From Campylobacterales bacterium (lineage in GTDB: Bacteria; Campylobacterota; Campylobacteria; Campylobacterales; QNZT01): 16,054 nt of DNA. Positions 1 to 7,591 of this stretch are shown piece by piece. A model generated the notes under the pieces. That model worked only from the letters and a program-made list of their open reading frames with translations, ran no database searches and was not told the DNA's origin. Made by a program: the position numbers and the translations under genes. The stretch spans positions 1 to 16,054 of the forward strand of contig JALSQA010000082.1 of assembly GCA_026985685.1 (NCBI GenBank). Reading direction: 5' to 3'. How positions within the stretch are numbered: position 1 is the first letter of the stretch; each line of letters opens with the position of its first letter.

Positions 1-1
1 T

Positions 2-781
2 ATTGTTTTTTACCGTACAGATACACGTACATACATAGAAGCAAAACCTGAAAATGTAGTTGATACAACTATGGCTACGGTAATAGGCTCAAATGGTAAT
101 AATATCTCAACTATTGAACACTTACTTTCAGCAATATATGCCTTTGGGATAGATAATATACTTATCAAGATAGATGCATCTGAAGCTCCAGTCATGGATG
201 GCAGTAGTGCTAGTTTTTGTATGATGCTTAACGAGATAGGATTACAAATCCAAGAAGCAAATAAACGTATAATGATCATCAATAAAGAAGTACAGATCAA
301 AGATGGAGACAAATTTGTAAAACTCTCTCCAAATGTTAATCAATCCTACCATTTTCAAATCAATTTCAATCACCCAACAATTGGCTTTCAAGAGCATAAA
401 TTTGATTTTAGCAAACAACTTTACATAGATGAGATATCAAGGGCACGTACTTTTGGATTTTTGAAAGATGTACAGATGCTGCGTTCAAGAAACTTAGCTC
501 TGGGGGCATCTTTGGAAAATGCTATTGTACTAGATAGTAATAGTATCATCAACAATGAAGGATTACGATATAACAATGAATTTGTTAGACATAAAATTCT
601 TGATGCCATAGGTGATCTTGCCCTTCTTGGTATGCCTTACCTTGGAAAATACGAATCTTTTGCAGGTAGCCATAATCTCAACCATCTTTTGACAAAAGAG
701 ATTTTGTCAGATAAAGAAAACTATATCATCAAAGATATCTCTTCTATCCAGGATGATACTTTTTCAAAGGCATATGCATAA
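2..781 (+). CDS. lpxC: UDP-3-O-acyl-N-acetylglucosamine deacetylase (LpxC), 5' end cut by window
   Basis: LpxC is the zinc amidase that removes the N-acetyl group from UDP-3-O-acyl-GlcNAc, the committed cytoplasmic step of lipid A synthesis. The frame is open from base 2, before the first visible ATG at 71, and encodes 259 residues. The family is about 295 long, so roughly 35 N-terminal residues lie outside the window. The text around the ATG (ENVVDTTMATVIG) is mid-protein LpxC sequence, so base 71 is not the start. The zinc-binding and catalytic signatures are visible: STIEHLLSA (His codon 119-121), RHKILDAIGDLALLG (His 590-592, Asp 602-604) and the C-terminal GSHNLNH (His 671-673). The stop codon abuts the GTG of the next gene with no gap. 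The identification is secure; only the start is missing. Confidence 0.96.
   Translation: MVFYRTDTRTYIEAKPENVVDTTMATVIGSNGNNISTIEHLLSAIYAFGIDNILIKIDASEAPVMDGSSASFCMMLNEIGLQIQEANKRIMIINKEVQIKDGDKFVKLSPNVNQSYHFQINFNHPTIGFQEHKFDFSKQLYIDEISRARTFGFLKDVQMLRSRNLALGASLENAIVLDSNSIINNEGLRYNNEFVRHKILDAIGDLALLGMPYLGKYESFAGSHNLNHLLTKEILSDKENYIIKDISSIQDDTFSKAYA
688..711. repeat. 10-bp inverted repeat inside the lpxC 3' end
   Basis: TGACAAAA (690-697) and TTTTGTCA (702-709) are perfect complements around a GAGA loop. They extend by one G-T wobble and one A-T pair to 688-711. The repeat lies within coding sequence with no following T-run, so it is not a terminator. It may be a chance consequence of AT-rich codons. 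Confidence 0.4.
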
Positions 782-1249
782 GTGTCAAAGAAAAATATTG
801 ATGTTTTAGTCATTTCACTCACTTCACCTTTACTTGTTGGTATATATCATGAAGATGAGTTGATAAAAACTTATTCTTCACAAGAGAAGACAAGTGATAT
901 TTTGCCTATATTTTTTGAGAAAATATTAAAACAATATCAGTGTCAAAATCTATACTTTGCAAACGGTCCTGGAAGCTTCATGGCGATCAAAATCACTTAT
1001 CTTTTTTTAAAAACTCTAAGTATTTCATTGAATGTGCCACTTTTTGCAACAAATGGCTTTTCATTTAATGAAAAAAGTCCTATAAAAGCAGTAGGAGCAC
1101 TCTACTTTATAGAAGAAAATGGTACAATACGCACGCAAAAGATTGATGTCAAAAATACTAACCTAATCCCTTTTAGTTTGCCCAAACATCTTGATAAACA
1201 AATCTTTTCAGACCAAACAAAACCGTTGTATATATTACCGGCTGTATAA
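782..1249 (+). CDS. tsaB: Short TsaB-like protein (tRNA t6A biosynthesis)
   Basis: TsaB is the non-catalytic partner of TsaD in making threonylcarbamoyladenosine at position 37 of ANN-decoding tRNAs. The link here is the family hallmark GPGSF at residues 62-66, followed by an amphipathic stretch (MAIKITYLFLKTLS) that matches the TsaB/TsaD interface helix, plus an N-terminal beta-hairpin pattern. The GTG start directly follows the lpxC stop, so translation is probably coupled. It has 155 residues against about 230 in most TsaB proteins, and the C-terminal lobe is missing. The usual N-terminal Asp motif (IDTS-like) reads VISLTS, so the ASKHA nucleotide site looks dead. Short forms at this place between lpxC and thrB are known in Campylobacterota as conserved hypotheticals. 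Family assignment is good; function in t6A synthesis is inferred. Confidence 0.78.
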   Translation: MSKKNIDVLVISLTSPLLVGIYHEDELIKTYSSQEKTSDILPIFFEKILKQYQCQNLYFANGPGSFMAIKITYLFLKTLSISLNVPLFATNGFSFNEKSPIKAVGALYFIEENGTIRTQKIDVKNTNLIPFSLPKHLDKQIFSDQTKPLYILPAV

Positions 1250-1254
1250 AGAGG
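1249..1254 (+). promoter_or_regulatory. Ribosome binding site fixing the TTG start of thrB
   Basis: AAGAGG lies 7 bases before TTG 1262. It supports TTG as the thrB start, because no ATG or GTG in frame would keep the conserved VPATSANLGPGFD N terminus. Confidence 0.7.
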
Positions 1255-1261
1255 AAAACAA

Positions 1262-2146
1262 TTGACGATAGACGTACCTGCTACAAGTGCAAATCTAGGT
1301 CCTGGATTTGATACACTTGGATTAGCATTAGACTTAACTAACCACATCATCATCAAAAAGTCAAACTTTGTCTCGATCAATATCAAAGGTGAAGGAGCTA
1401 ATAAGCCTAAACTAAAAACAAATAATCAATTTGTAAATATTTTTTATAACTTTTATATCAAACTTGTTGGTAAGCGTCATAACTTTAGATTTGAGTTTCA
1501 TAATAATATCCCATTTTCAAGAGGACTTGGTAGCTCTTCAGCTGTAATCGTTGCTGCAATAGCAAGTGCATACAAGATGGCAGATGTTGAACTTCCTAGA
1601 AGCTCTATTTTAAATAAAGCACTTTTTTATGAACCACATCCTGACAATATCGCACCTGCTGTTCATGGTGGCTTTACAGCATCTATGACAATCAAAGGGG
1701 AAAAAGTTATTAGTCAGAAGAAAGAGATTCCATCTTATCTAAAAGCTGTAATGGTGATACCCAACAGACCTATGTCTACCAATCAATCACGTTCAAAATT
1801 GCCTAAAAATTTTTCAATGCAAAAAACAGTATTTAACGTATCACACGCTTCTGTTTTAACAGCGGCATTTTTTAATGAAGACTGGAAAACATTGAAGTTG
1901 GCTTCACAGGATATGATGCATCAAAACACACGTATGAAAATGTTAAAAGAACTTTTTGAAGTTCAAAAAACTGCACTTTTAAATGGAGCACTGATGAGTA
2001 CACTTTCGGGAAGTGGGTCATCTTTTTTTAGTATGACTTATGAAGATGATGTAGCTTTTTTGAGCAAAAAACTTAAAGAGCATTTTCCACAATTTAGGGT
2101 AGAAACTTACGATTTTAACAATATTGGCTACAAGTTCGGCGAATAG
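1262..2146 (+). CDS. thrB: Homoserine kinase
   Basis: ThrB phosphorylates L-homoserine with ATP to O-phosphohomoserine, the penultimate step of threonine synthesis, in the cytoplasm. It is a GHMP-superfamily kinase. The N-terminal substrate motif is VPATSANLGPGFDTLGLAL (from residue 5), and the glycine-rich ATP loop is PFSRGLGSSSAV at residues 84-95. The C-terminal motif (STLSGSGSSFFSM) is the third GHMP signature. The length of 294 residues is normal. It starts at TTG with a good Shine-Dalgarno site; homologues begin at the same place, a few residues before the PATSANLGPGFD motif. The gene is 12 bases downstream of the tsaB stop and therefore in the same transcription unit. Its position between a cell-envelope gene and the infB cluster is a conserved Campylobacterota arrangement and does not imply shared function. 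Confidence 0.96.
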   Translation: MTIDVPATSANLGPGFDTLGLALDLTNHIIIKKSNFVSINIKGEGANKPKLKTNNQFVNIFYNFYIKLVGKRHNFRFEFHNNIPFSRGLGSSSAVIVAAIASAYKMADVELPRSSILNKALFYEPHPDNIAPAVHGGFTASMTIKGEKVISQKKEIPSYLKAVMVIPNRPMSTNQSRSKLPKNFSMQKTVFNVSHASVLTAAFFNEDWKTLKLASQDMMHQNTRMKMLKELFEVQKTALLNGALMSTLSGSGSSFFSMTYEDDVAFLSKKLKEHFPQFRVETYDFNNIGYKFGE

Positions 2147-2168
2147 TAGTTTCTTTAAGGTAAATTAT

Positions 2169-2174
2169 TATAAT
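2169..2174 (+). promoter_or_regulatory. Possible internal -10 box before ylxR-infB
   Basis: A consensus TATAAT lies in the 46-base gap between thrB and ylxR. It is preceded by T/A-rich sequence of the kind seen in Campylobacterota sigma-70 promoters, which often lack a -35 box. It would allow the translation genes ylxR-infB-rbfA-rimP to be transcribed apart from lpxC-thrB. In an AT-rich genome such a match arises easily by chance. Confidence 0.35.
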
Positions 2175-2192
2175 GTACAAAATTATTTAACT

Positions 2193-2426
2193 ATGAAATA
2201 TCCAATCAGGATGTGCATATGCTGCAGGTCGAGAAAATTCCAACATGAACTTATAAGAGTGCAGTGTATAGATAAAGAGTTAACGTATTTTACAGGTTTG
2301 GGAAGAAGTTTTTATCTCTGCCAAAACTGTACTTCTTTACAAGATAAAAAATTATTAAAATCACTCTCAAGAGAGTGTAAAAAAGAGATAAAAATTATAG
2401 ATTTGGAGAGTTTATTTAATGGATAA
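2193..2426 (+). CDS. ylxR: YlxR/DUF448 family small nucleic-acid-binding protein
   Basis: This is a 77-residue protein of the YlxR (DUF448) family, small basic nucleic-acid-binding proteins almost always encoded next to infB. The family pattern is visible: an N-terminal RMCICCRSRKFQHELIRV, then GLGRSFYLCQNC, matching the usual GRGAYLCxxxxC, then a basic helix. I start it at ATG 2193, because the family begins only a few residues before the first Cys pair. The frame is open back to an ATG at 2124, but that would overlap the end of thrB and add unrelated residues. No strong Shine-Dalgarno site precedes 2193. The stop overlaps the infB start by 8 bases, so the two are probably translationally coupled. 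The biochemical role in this organism is not shown by the sequence. Confidence 0.85.
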   Translation: MKYPIRMCICCRSRKFQHELIRVQCIDKELTYFTGLGRSFYLCQNCTSLQDKKLLKSLSRECKKEIKIIDLESLFNG

Positions 2427-5163
2427 AGTTCGTATTAGCGAAATAGCACAAGAGCTTGGCATGGAAACAAAAGATGTCCTAGCAAAAGCCAAAGAGATTG
2501 ATCTACCTGCTAAAGCAGCAAATAGTGCAGTAAGTATAGCAGATGCAGAAACCTTGGCAAACTATCTTTTAACTGGTGTTACACCAAAAAAGAAAAGTGT
2601 AAAAAAAGAGAGTACCAAAAAAACTACACCTACACCAAGTAAAGCAGAAGAGAAAAAGAGTACTAAAGAAAAAGAGGTAGAAGAAAAAGTTACAAAAAAA
2701 GAGACTCCTAAAGAAAGCACGCCAGTCAAAAAAGAGACTCCAGCAAAAGTAAAAAAAGCTCCAAGAGTTATAACGAAAGTAAGTTCAAGAAACAAACCAT
2801 TGGTTAAAGAAGAACCAAAAGTTGAAGAAAAACCCCAAGAAGAAACTACTCCAGCTATCGCTACTCCAGTAAATGAAAAAGAGAGTGAAAAACCTAAAAC
2901 CACTATTGAACCAAAAGAAGAAGTCAAGAAAGAGACACCTGCACAAATTAAAGAAGAGCCTAAAAAAGAGACTATTGCTACAAGAAGCTTGAAAAAAAGA
3001 CGTGGTATTATGATCGTTAGGAAGAAAAAACCTGCAAAAGCTCCTTCTACGATCGCAAATATGTCAATGCCTGAAATCGTTGAGGGTGTTGCCAAAAAGA
3101 AAAAAAGAGTTAAAAAAGCAGCTACTTCTAAAAATAGCGATTCGCAAAGATTAGATATCTTTTCAGGTGGAGATATAGCAAATTTTGAAATTTTGGCAGA
3201 TGAAGATATGGTTGTTTTACATGACTTTAGCTTTGATCTTGAAGATCGTGAGAAAAAAGAGAAAGAGCAACAAGCCAAAAAGAAAAAATTTGAAGCAAAC
3301 AATATCCGTACAACCAGAAAACCTTCTTTTATACAACAACGTGGTATTAGCAGAAAATCTACAAAACGTAGAAGAAAAAGAAAAGAAGAGGATACCAATA
3401 CAACAGTGAGTAATATTGAAATACCAGAAGATATCAGAGTTTACGAATTTGCAGAAAAATTAAATCGTCCTATAAGCGATATCATCAAGGTGCTTTTTTC
3501 ACTAGGTGTTATGGTCACTAAAAATGACTTCTTAGATAAAGATGCTATTGAAATTCTGGCTGATGAATTTAATGTCGAAGTAACAACAATCAACCCACTT
3601 GATGAGTTTGATTATGAGAAAGATTACAAAGAAGAAGAGGAAAATGGAGAACCTAGATCCCCTGTTATTACTATAATGGGACACGTAGATCACGGTAAAA
3701 CTTCACTTCTTGACAAAATACGTTCCACAAAAGTTGCATCTGGAGAGCATGGTGGAATCACTCAGCATATCGGTGCATACATGATCAACAAAGATGGTCA
3801 GGATATCACATTTATAGATACTCCAGGTCATGCTGCTTTTACCGAAATGCGTTCAAGAGGAGCACAGGTAACAGATATCGTTATCATCGTTGTAGCAGCT
3901 GATGATGGTGTCAAACCTCAAACAAAAGAAGCAATAGAACATGCAAAAGCTGCTGAAGTACCATTTATCATAGCTATTAATAAAATTGATAAAGCAGATG
4001 CAAACCCAGATCTTGCAAAAGCTGGTCTTGCTGAACTTGGTGTTACACCAGTTGACTGGGGTGGAGATACAGAGTTTGTTCATGTTTCTGCTCACACAGG
4101 AGAAGGTATAGATGAACTTCTTGAAGTATTGTTGCTACAAGCAGAGATTTTAGAACTAAAAGCAAATCCTGACACAAAAGCAAAAGCATTTGTTGTTGAA
4201 AGTGCACTTGAAAAAGGAAGAGGTCCAGTTGCTACTGTCATCATGAAAAATGGAACACTTCATGTAGGTGATACTATTGTTTGTGGAGTTGCACATGGAA
4301 AAGTAAGAGCTATCTTAAATGAAAATGGTAAAAACCTAAAAGAGTTACATCCAGGTGAGCCAGGTGTAGTTGTAGGACTAAGTGAAGTACCAAATGCAGG
4401 TGATACATTGATGGCAGTAGAGAGTGACAAAGTAGCACGTGAATATGCACAAAAAAGAGCTGCTTATATCAGACAAAAAGAGCTTTCAAAATCAACCAAA
4501 GTCACACTTGAAGAACTTGGTGCAAAAATAGCAGAAGGACAGATCAAAAATTTACCTGTCATCCTCAAAGCAGATGTTGCGGGAAGTCTTGAAGCTATCA
4601 AAGGTAGCCTTGAAAAACTTAAAAATGATGAAGTTAAAGTTAATGTCATAAGTGCAGGAGTTGGTGGAATTACAGAAAGTGATATCGCTCTTGCTGAAGC
4701 AAGTGAAAATTGTGTTATTTTAGGTTTTAACATACGTCCAACAGGAAGTGTCAAAGAAAAAGCAAAAAGTGCCGGAATATCTATAAACACTTATAATGTT
4801 ATATATGATCTTATCGATGATGTTAAAGGATTATTAGGAGGTCTTCTCTCTCCTGTTACCAGAGAAGAACAGTTAGGTCAGGCAGAAGTTCGTGAAGTAT
4901 TTAAAGTACCAAAACTAGGTCTGATAGCTGGTTCACTGGTTACTGATGGTGTCATCAACAGAGGTGCAAAAGTACGTGTAATTCGTGAAGGTGTTGTTAT
5001 CTATGAAGGTGAAATTTCATCACTGAAACGTTTTAAAGATGATGTTAGAGAAGTATCCAAAGGATATGAATGTGGTATCGGTGTAGAAGGATACAACGAT
5101 GTAAAACCTGGTGACTTTTTAGAGAGTTTTAAACTTGTAGAAGAAAAAGCTACTTTGGACTAA
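2419..5163 (+). CDS. infB: Translation initiation factor IF-2
   Basis: IF-2 is the GTPase that places initiator fMet-tRNA on the 30S subunit and promotes 70S joining. It has 914 residues. An IF2_N module occupies about residues 1-50 (VRISEIAQELGM), followed by a long Lys/Glu/Pro-rich linker to about 330 and a second IF2_N-type module at about 337-390. The G domain has G1 GHVDHGKT (421-428), G3 DTPGHAAF (467-474), G4 NKID (521-524) and G5 SAH (557-559). Domains II-IV follow, with the fMet-tRNA-binding C-terminal part near the end (CGIGVEGYNDVKPGD). The start overlaps ylxR by 8 bases and rbfA begins 4 bases after the stop. A large open frame on the opposite strand of the linker is a by-product of its skewed codons. 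Confidence 0.98.
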   Translation: MDKVRISEIAQELGMETKDVLAKAKEIDLPAKAANSAVSIADAETLANYLLTGVTPKKKSVKKESTKKTTPTPSKAEEKKSTKEKEVEEKVTKKETPKESTPVKKETPAKVKKAPRVITKVSSRNKPLVKEEPKVEEKPQEETTPAIATPVNEKESEKPKTTIEPKEEVKKETPAQIKEEPKKETIATRSLKKRRGIMIVRKKKPAKAPSTIANMSMPEIVEGVAKKKKRVKKAATSKNSDSQRLDIFSGGDIANFEILADEDMVVLHDFSFDLEDREKKEKEQQAKKKKFEANNIRTTRKPSFIQQRGISRKSTKRRRKRKEEDTNTTVSNIEIPEDIRVYEFAEKLNRPISDIIKVLFSLGVMVTKNDFLDKDAIEILADEFNVEVTTINPLDEFDYEKDYKEEEENGEPRSPVITIMGHVDHGKTSLLDKIRSTKVASGEHGGITQHIGAYMINKDGQDITFIDTPGHAAFTEMRSRGAQVTDIVIIVVAADDGVKPQTKEAIEHAKAAEVPFIIAINKIDKADANPDLAKAGLAELGVTPVDWGGDTEFVHVSAHTGEGIDELLEVLLLQAEILELKANPDTKAKAFVVESALEKGRGPVATVIMKNGTLHVGDTIVCGVAHGKVRAILNENGKNLKELHPGEPGVVVGLSEVPNAGDTLMAVESDKVAREYAQKRAAYIRQKELSKSTKVTLEELGAKIAEGQIKNLPVILKADVAGSLEAIKGSLEKLKNDEVKVNVISAGVGGITESDIALAEASENCVILGFNIRPTGSVKEKAKSAGISINTYNVIYDLIDDVKGLLGGLLSPVTREEQLGQAEVREVFKVPKLGLIAGSLVTDGVINRGAKVRVIREGVVIYEGEISSLKRFKDDVREVSKGYECGIGVEGYNDVKPGDFLESFKLVEEKATLD
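2575..2990 (+). repeat. Low-complexity Lys/Glu repeats in the IF-2 linker
   Basis: A KKETP-type unit recurs as KKETPKE, VKKETPAKV, VKKETPAQI and KKETIAT, interspersed with KKE/EEK runs, and is mirrored at DNA level by repeats of AAAAAAGAGAC(T/A). Such degenerate repeats are usual in IF-2 linkers and are likely to vary in copy number between strains. Confidence 0.7.
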
Positions 5164-5167
5164 ATCT

Positions 5168-5533
5168 ATGGATAAAAGTATCAAACTCCAAAGAGTTGAA
5201 TCTGTATTGAAAGAACTCGTACCAGAGGCGATTAGTGGTCTTTCAGATGAGCGTATCAATAACATTCCTGTTATTGATGTTGAGTGTAGTCGTGGCAAAT
5301 ATGACGCAAACGTCTACCTCGATCCTGCATTTGTAGATGCTGAAGAAGAAAAATATATCTTAACCCATCTCAAAAAAGCTAGTAGTTTTATAGAAAACTA
5401 TTGCAAACAAGCCGAAGGCTGGTATCGGTGTCCAAAATTTCATTTTAAATTTGATCACAGTTTAGAGAAACAAAATCAAATGGATGTTCTTTTTAAAAAG
5501 ATAGAAAAAGAGTTAGGCAAAGCAGATGGATAA
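5168..5533 (+). CDS. rbfA: 30S ribosome-binding factor A
   Basis: RbfA binds the immature 30S subunit near the 5' end of 16S rRNA and is needed for late 16S processing and growth in the cold. The 121 residues match the family length. Features include the N-terminal helix with LQRVESVLKELV, the KH-type beta strands (PVIDVECSRGKYDANVYLD), and the closing strand PKFHFKFDHSLEKQNQMDVLFKKIEKE, which corresponds to the family P-x-(L/F)-x-F-x-x-D-x-(S/T) segment. It begins 4 bases after the infB stop with no clear Shine-Dalgarno site of its own and overlaps rimP by 8 bases, so translation is likely coupled in both directions. The infB-rbfA-rimP order is standard in Campylobacterota. Confidence 0.93.
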   Translation: MDKSIKLQRVESVLKELVPEAISGLSDERINNIPVIDVECSRGKYDANVYLDPAFVDAEEEKYILTHLKKASSFIENYCKQAEGWYRCPKFHFKFDHSLEKQNQMDVLFKKIEKELGKADG

Positions 5534-5957
5534 AGAAACCTTAAGTAATTTATTAAAAGATTGTGGTGTTAATCTATACGATACAGAAACACTAACAGAA
5601 CATGACAAAAAGATATATCGTATCTATATCACTGCTGATGAACCTATAACTCTTGAGAAGTGTACTAAAGTTACAAAAATCATCTCTCCGATAATTGACC
5701 TTGATCCTCCTGTCAGGGGTGAGTATTTTTTGGAAGTGAGTTCACCTGGTATTGACAGAAAACTAACCTCATTAGAGCATTTTGCTTTCTCAAAAGGAGA
5801 TCTAGTCAAACTAAAACTAAATGATGGAAGAAAGTTCAAAGCAAAAATCTTAGGAGTAGATGGTAACAATATCTTACTTTACGATAAAGAGAAAAAAGAG
5901 GATATCACTCTTCCTTTTGGTGATATCAATAAAGCAAAAACTTACTTTGAATGGTAA
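5526..5957 (+). CDS. rimP: Ribosome maturation factor RimP
   Basis: RimP acts early in assembly of the 30S subunit, helping S12 and neighbouring proteins to join. The 143-residue length is near the family norm of about 150. The central family signature GEYFLEVSSPGIDRKLTS is clear, followed by the Sm-like C-terminal beta domain (GDLVKLKLNDGRKFKAKILGVDGNNILL). The N-terminal domain is recognisable in LLKDCGVNLYDTE and the strand IYRIYITADEP. The start overlaps rbfA by 8 bases and the stop overlaps ribD by 7 bases. These overlaps suggest that the rbfA, rimP and ribD open frames are translated by reinitiating or coupled ribosomes. Confidence 0.94.
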   Translation: MDKETLSNLLKDCGVNLYDTETLTEHDKKIYRIYITADEPITLEKCTKVTKIISPIIDLDPPVRGEYFLEVSSPGIDRKLTSLEHFAFSKGDLVKLKLNDGRKFKAKILGVDGNNILLYDKEKKEDITLPFGDINKAKTYFEW

Positions 5958-6961
5958 TAAACGACGAATTTTATATGCAACTATGCCTTAACGAGGCATG
6001 GAAGTATCAAGCTCTCACCTACCCAAACCCACCTGTTGGGGCACTTATCTTAGATAAACATGGAAACATTCTCTCTATCGAAGCACATCAAGAAGCCCGA
6101 CAAGCTCATGCAGAATTAAATGCTGCCATACAAGCTGTTATAAAACTAGGTGATACCAAAATAACAAAACTACCCTCTCCTGGTGAGAAACACAGCTATT
6201 TATGTGAAAATTATCAAAACTATTTTCAAGGATGTACTATTTATGTAACATTAGAACCATGTATGCATCATGGAAGTACACCACCTTGCTCCATTTTGAT
6301 TAAATCATTAGGATTTACCAAAGTAGTAATTGGAACACTTGATCCAAACCCAATGGCAAAAGGTGGAAAACAATATCTTATAGAACAAAATCATGAAGTT
6401 CTTAGTGGTATATTACAAAAAGAGTGTAAACAGTTGTTATATCCATTTATCAAATGGCAAATGAATAAAAATTTTGTATTTTTTAAACTGGCAAAATTTC
6501 AAAATGGAACAATCACAGGCAAACATGTCAGTTCTTTGGAATCAAGAAAATTAGTACATAAAATACGTACAAAAATTGATCTTTTGGTAATCGGAGGAGA
6601 TACTGTGAGAAATGATCGACCTACTCTTGACTGTAGACTTGTCGATTCACAAAAAGTTCCAGATATATTGATTATCACAAGTGATGATAACCTTGACAGA
6701 GAAATTCCTCTTTTTAAAGTTCCAAATCGCAAAGTTTATATAAAAAATGATTTTAAATTACTAGAAAACTACAAACATATCATGATTGAGGGTGGAGAAG
6801 GTATGTTTGTTAAAAGTAGAGATATCGTTGATTTTTATCTCTTTTTTACCTCCCCAAAAACTAAAACAGGTAAAACAATACAAATAGATGCTAATTTAAA
6901 AAGTTTACATTGTTTCAAAAATTCTTCTGATACAATAACATGGTTAGAAAACATACGATAA
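5951..6961 (+). CDS. ribD: Riboflavin biosynthesis protein RibD (deaminase/reductase)
   Basis: RibD catalyses two steps from GTP to riboflavin: deamination of the pyrimidinone and reduction of the ribosyl side chain with NADPH. The N-terminal deaminase domain has the catalytic HAE (His53, Glu55) and the zinc ligands in EPCMHHGSTPPC (Cys104, Cys113). The C-terminal reductase domain shows the substrate motif GGDTVRNDRPTLDCR and MIEGGEGM. Length is 336 residues, slightly shorter than the roughly 360-370 of E. coli or B. subtilis proteins because the reductase end is compact. The spacing from His53 to Cys104 is about 25 residues longer than in those proteins, an insertion within the deaminase domain (about residues 65-95). 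The ATG overlaps the rimP stop by 7 bases, so a vitamin gene is tied to the ribosome-maturation genes. Confidence 0.93.
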   Translation: MVINDEFYMQLCLNEAWKYQALTYPNPPVGALILDKHGNILSIEAHQEARQAHAELNAAIQAVIKLGDTKITKLPSPGEKHSYLCENYQNYFQGCTIYVTLEPCMHHGSTPPCSILIKSLGFTKVVIGTLDPNPMAKGGKQYLIEQNHEVLSGILQKECKQLLYPFIKWQMNKNFVFFKLAKFQNGTITGKHVSSLESRKLVHKIRTKIDLLVIGGDTVRNDRPTLDCRLVDSQKVPDILIITSDDNLDREIPLFKVPNRKVYIKNDFKLLENYKHIMIEGGEGMFVKSRDIVDFYLFFTSPKTKTGKTIQIDANLKSLHCFKNSSDTITWLENIR

Positions 6962-6964
6962 GGA
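6960..6964 (+). promoter_or_regulatory. Ribosome binding site fixing the GTG start of the lipoprotein gene
   Basis: AAGGA overlaps the ribD stop and lies 7 bases before GTG 6972. It supports GTG as the start and gives a signal peptide of normal length before the lipobox. Confidence 0.65.
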
Positions 6965-6971
6965 TCTTTAC

Positions 6972-7520
6972 GTGCAGTTAATCTCTAAAATAACTTTAAT
7001 GGCTATCACTTTTTACCTTTTAACTGGATGCAGTTACAGAAGCAGTAATTTTTTTGAAAATATTATCGCAGACAATGAAACAATCAAAGCTGATGGTAGA
7101 TACAGTGGCTCAGTGGGAGCGACTCCTAAAGCACCAATTGTTAAAACTATAAACAAAAGTAAAACGATTGACAATATAAAAGATATTCCATCATCAAAAC
7201 GTATCATCTCAAAAGGCAAATTTGTTCAATCAAATTTCGATAAAGATTATAATCTATATGTTTATACTTTTGTTGATGAACTTTCGCACAAGCCTATTAC
7301 ATTTTTCTATGACAAAAGTATTCACTATGACAAAATGACACGTTATGAGATAATCGTAGATGGCAACTATCTTTATAAAATAGTGAAGGTAAATTCAAAA
7401 TCACAGTTAAAATCATCAAAACCGATTATAGAATCACCCAAAAGAAGACCTAGAAAGTATAAGAAAAGACGCAGATCGTTTCTAAAAGCACCTATAGAAG
7501 AGAAAATAAACACTTTATAA
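6972..7520 (+). CDS. Predicted lipoprotein with basic C-terminal tail, unknown function
   Basis: I do not recognise this 182-residue protein. Residues 1-20 form a lipoprotein signal peptide: a Lys near the N terminus, a hydrophobic core (ITLMAITFYLL) and the lipobox LTGC, with Cys20 as the predicted lipidated residue. The mature part starts with a polar Ser/Asn/Asp-rich linker. A compact segment at about residues 85-145 follows (ISKGKFVQSNFD, YNLYVYTFVDE, YEIIVDGNYLYKIVKV) and alternates like a small beta-domain. Residues 157-168 are KRRPRKYKKRRR, a strongly basic cluster unusual for an exported protein; it could bind nucleic acid, peptidoglycan or lipopolysaccharide. The gene follows ribD by 10 bases and is the last of the + strand cluster. 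Lipoprotein nature is well supported; function is unknown. Confidence 0.8.
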   Translation: MQLISKITLMAITFYLLTGCSYRSSNFFENIIADNETIKADGRYSGSVGATPKAPIVKTINKSKTIDNIKDIPSSKRIISKGKFVQSNFDKDYNLYVYTFVDELSHKPITFFYDKSIHYDKMTRYEIIVDGNYLYKIVKVNSKSQLKSSKPIIESPKRRPRKYKKRRRSFLKAPIEEKINTL

Positions 7521-7591
7521 GTTTATTGTGCTCAATATTAACTGTTGGTTTACTTTCATATCTTATACTTCCAGAGTAAACAAATTCATTC

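Noticed and set aside
71..73. ATG at 71 as the lpxC start
   Set aside because: The frame is open to the window edge and the upstream residues (FYRTDTRTYIEAKPENVVDTT) are typical LpxC sequence, so the gene simply starts outside the window.
2124..2192. Longer ylxR start inside the thrB end
   Set aside because: The extra 23 residues do not fit the family, which begins a few residues before the first Cys pair.
2562..3398. Long open frame (278 codons) on the minus strand opposite the infB linker
   Set aside because: It is a mirror of the Lys/Glu-rich linker: antisense of AAA/GAA codons gives Phe/Leu/Ser runs and few stops. The + strand frame is an unmistakable IF-2.
3853..4095. Minus-strand open frame opposite the infB G domain, and similar shadows elsewhere
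   Set aside because: They lie wholly inside strong conserved genes, lack ribosome binding sites and show no recognisable protein features.
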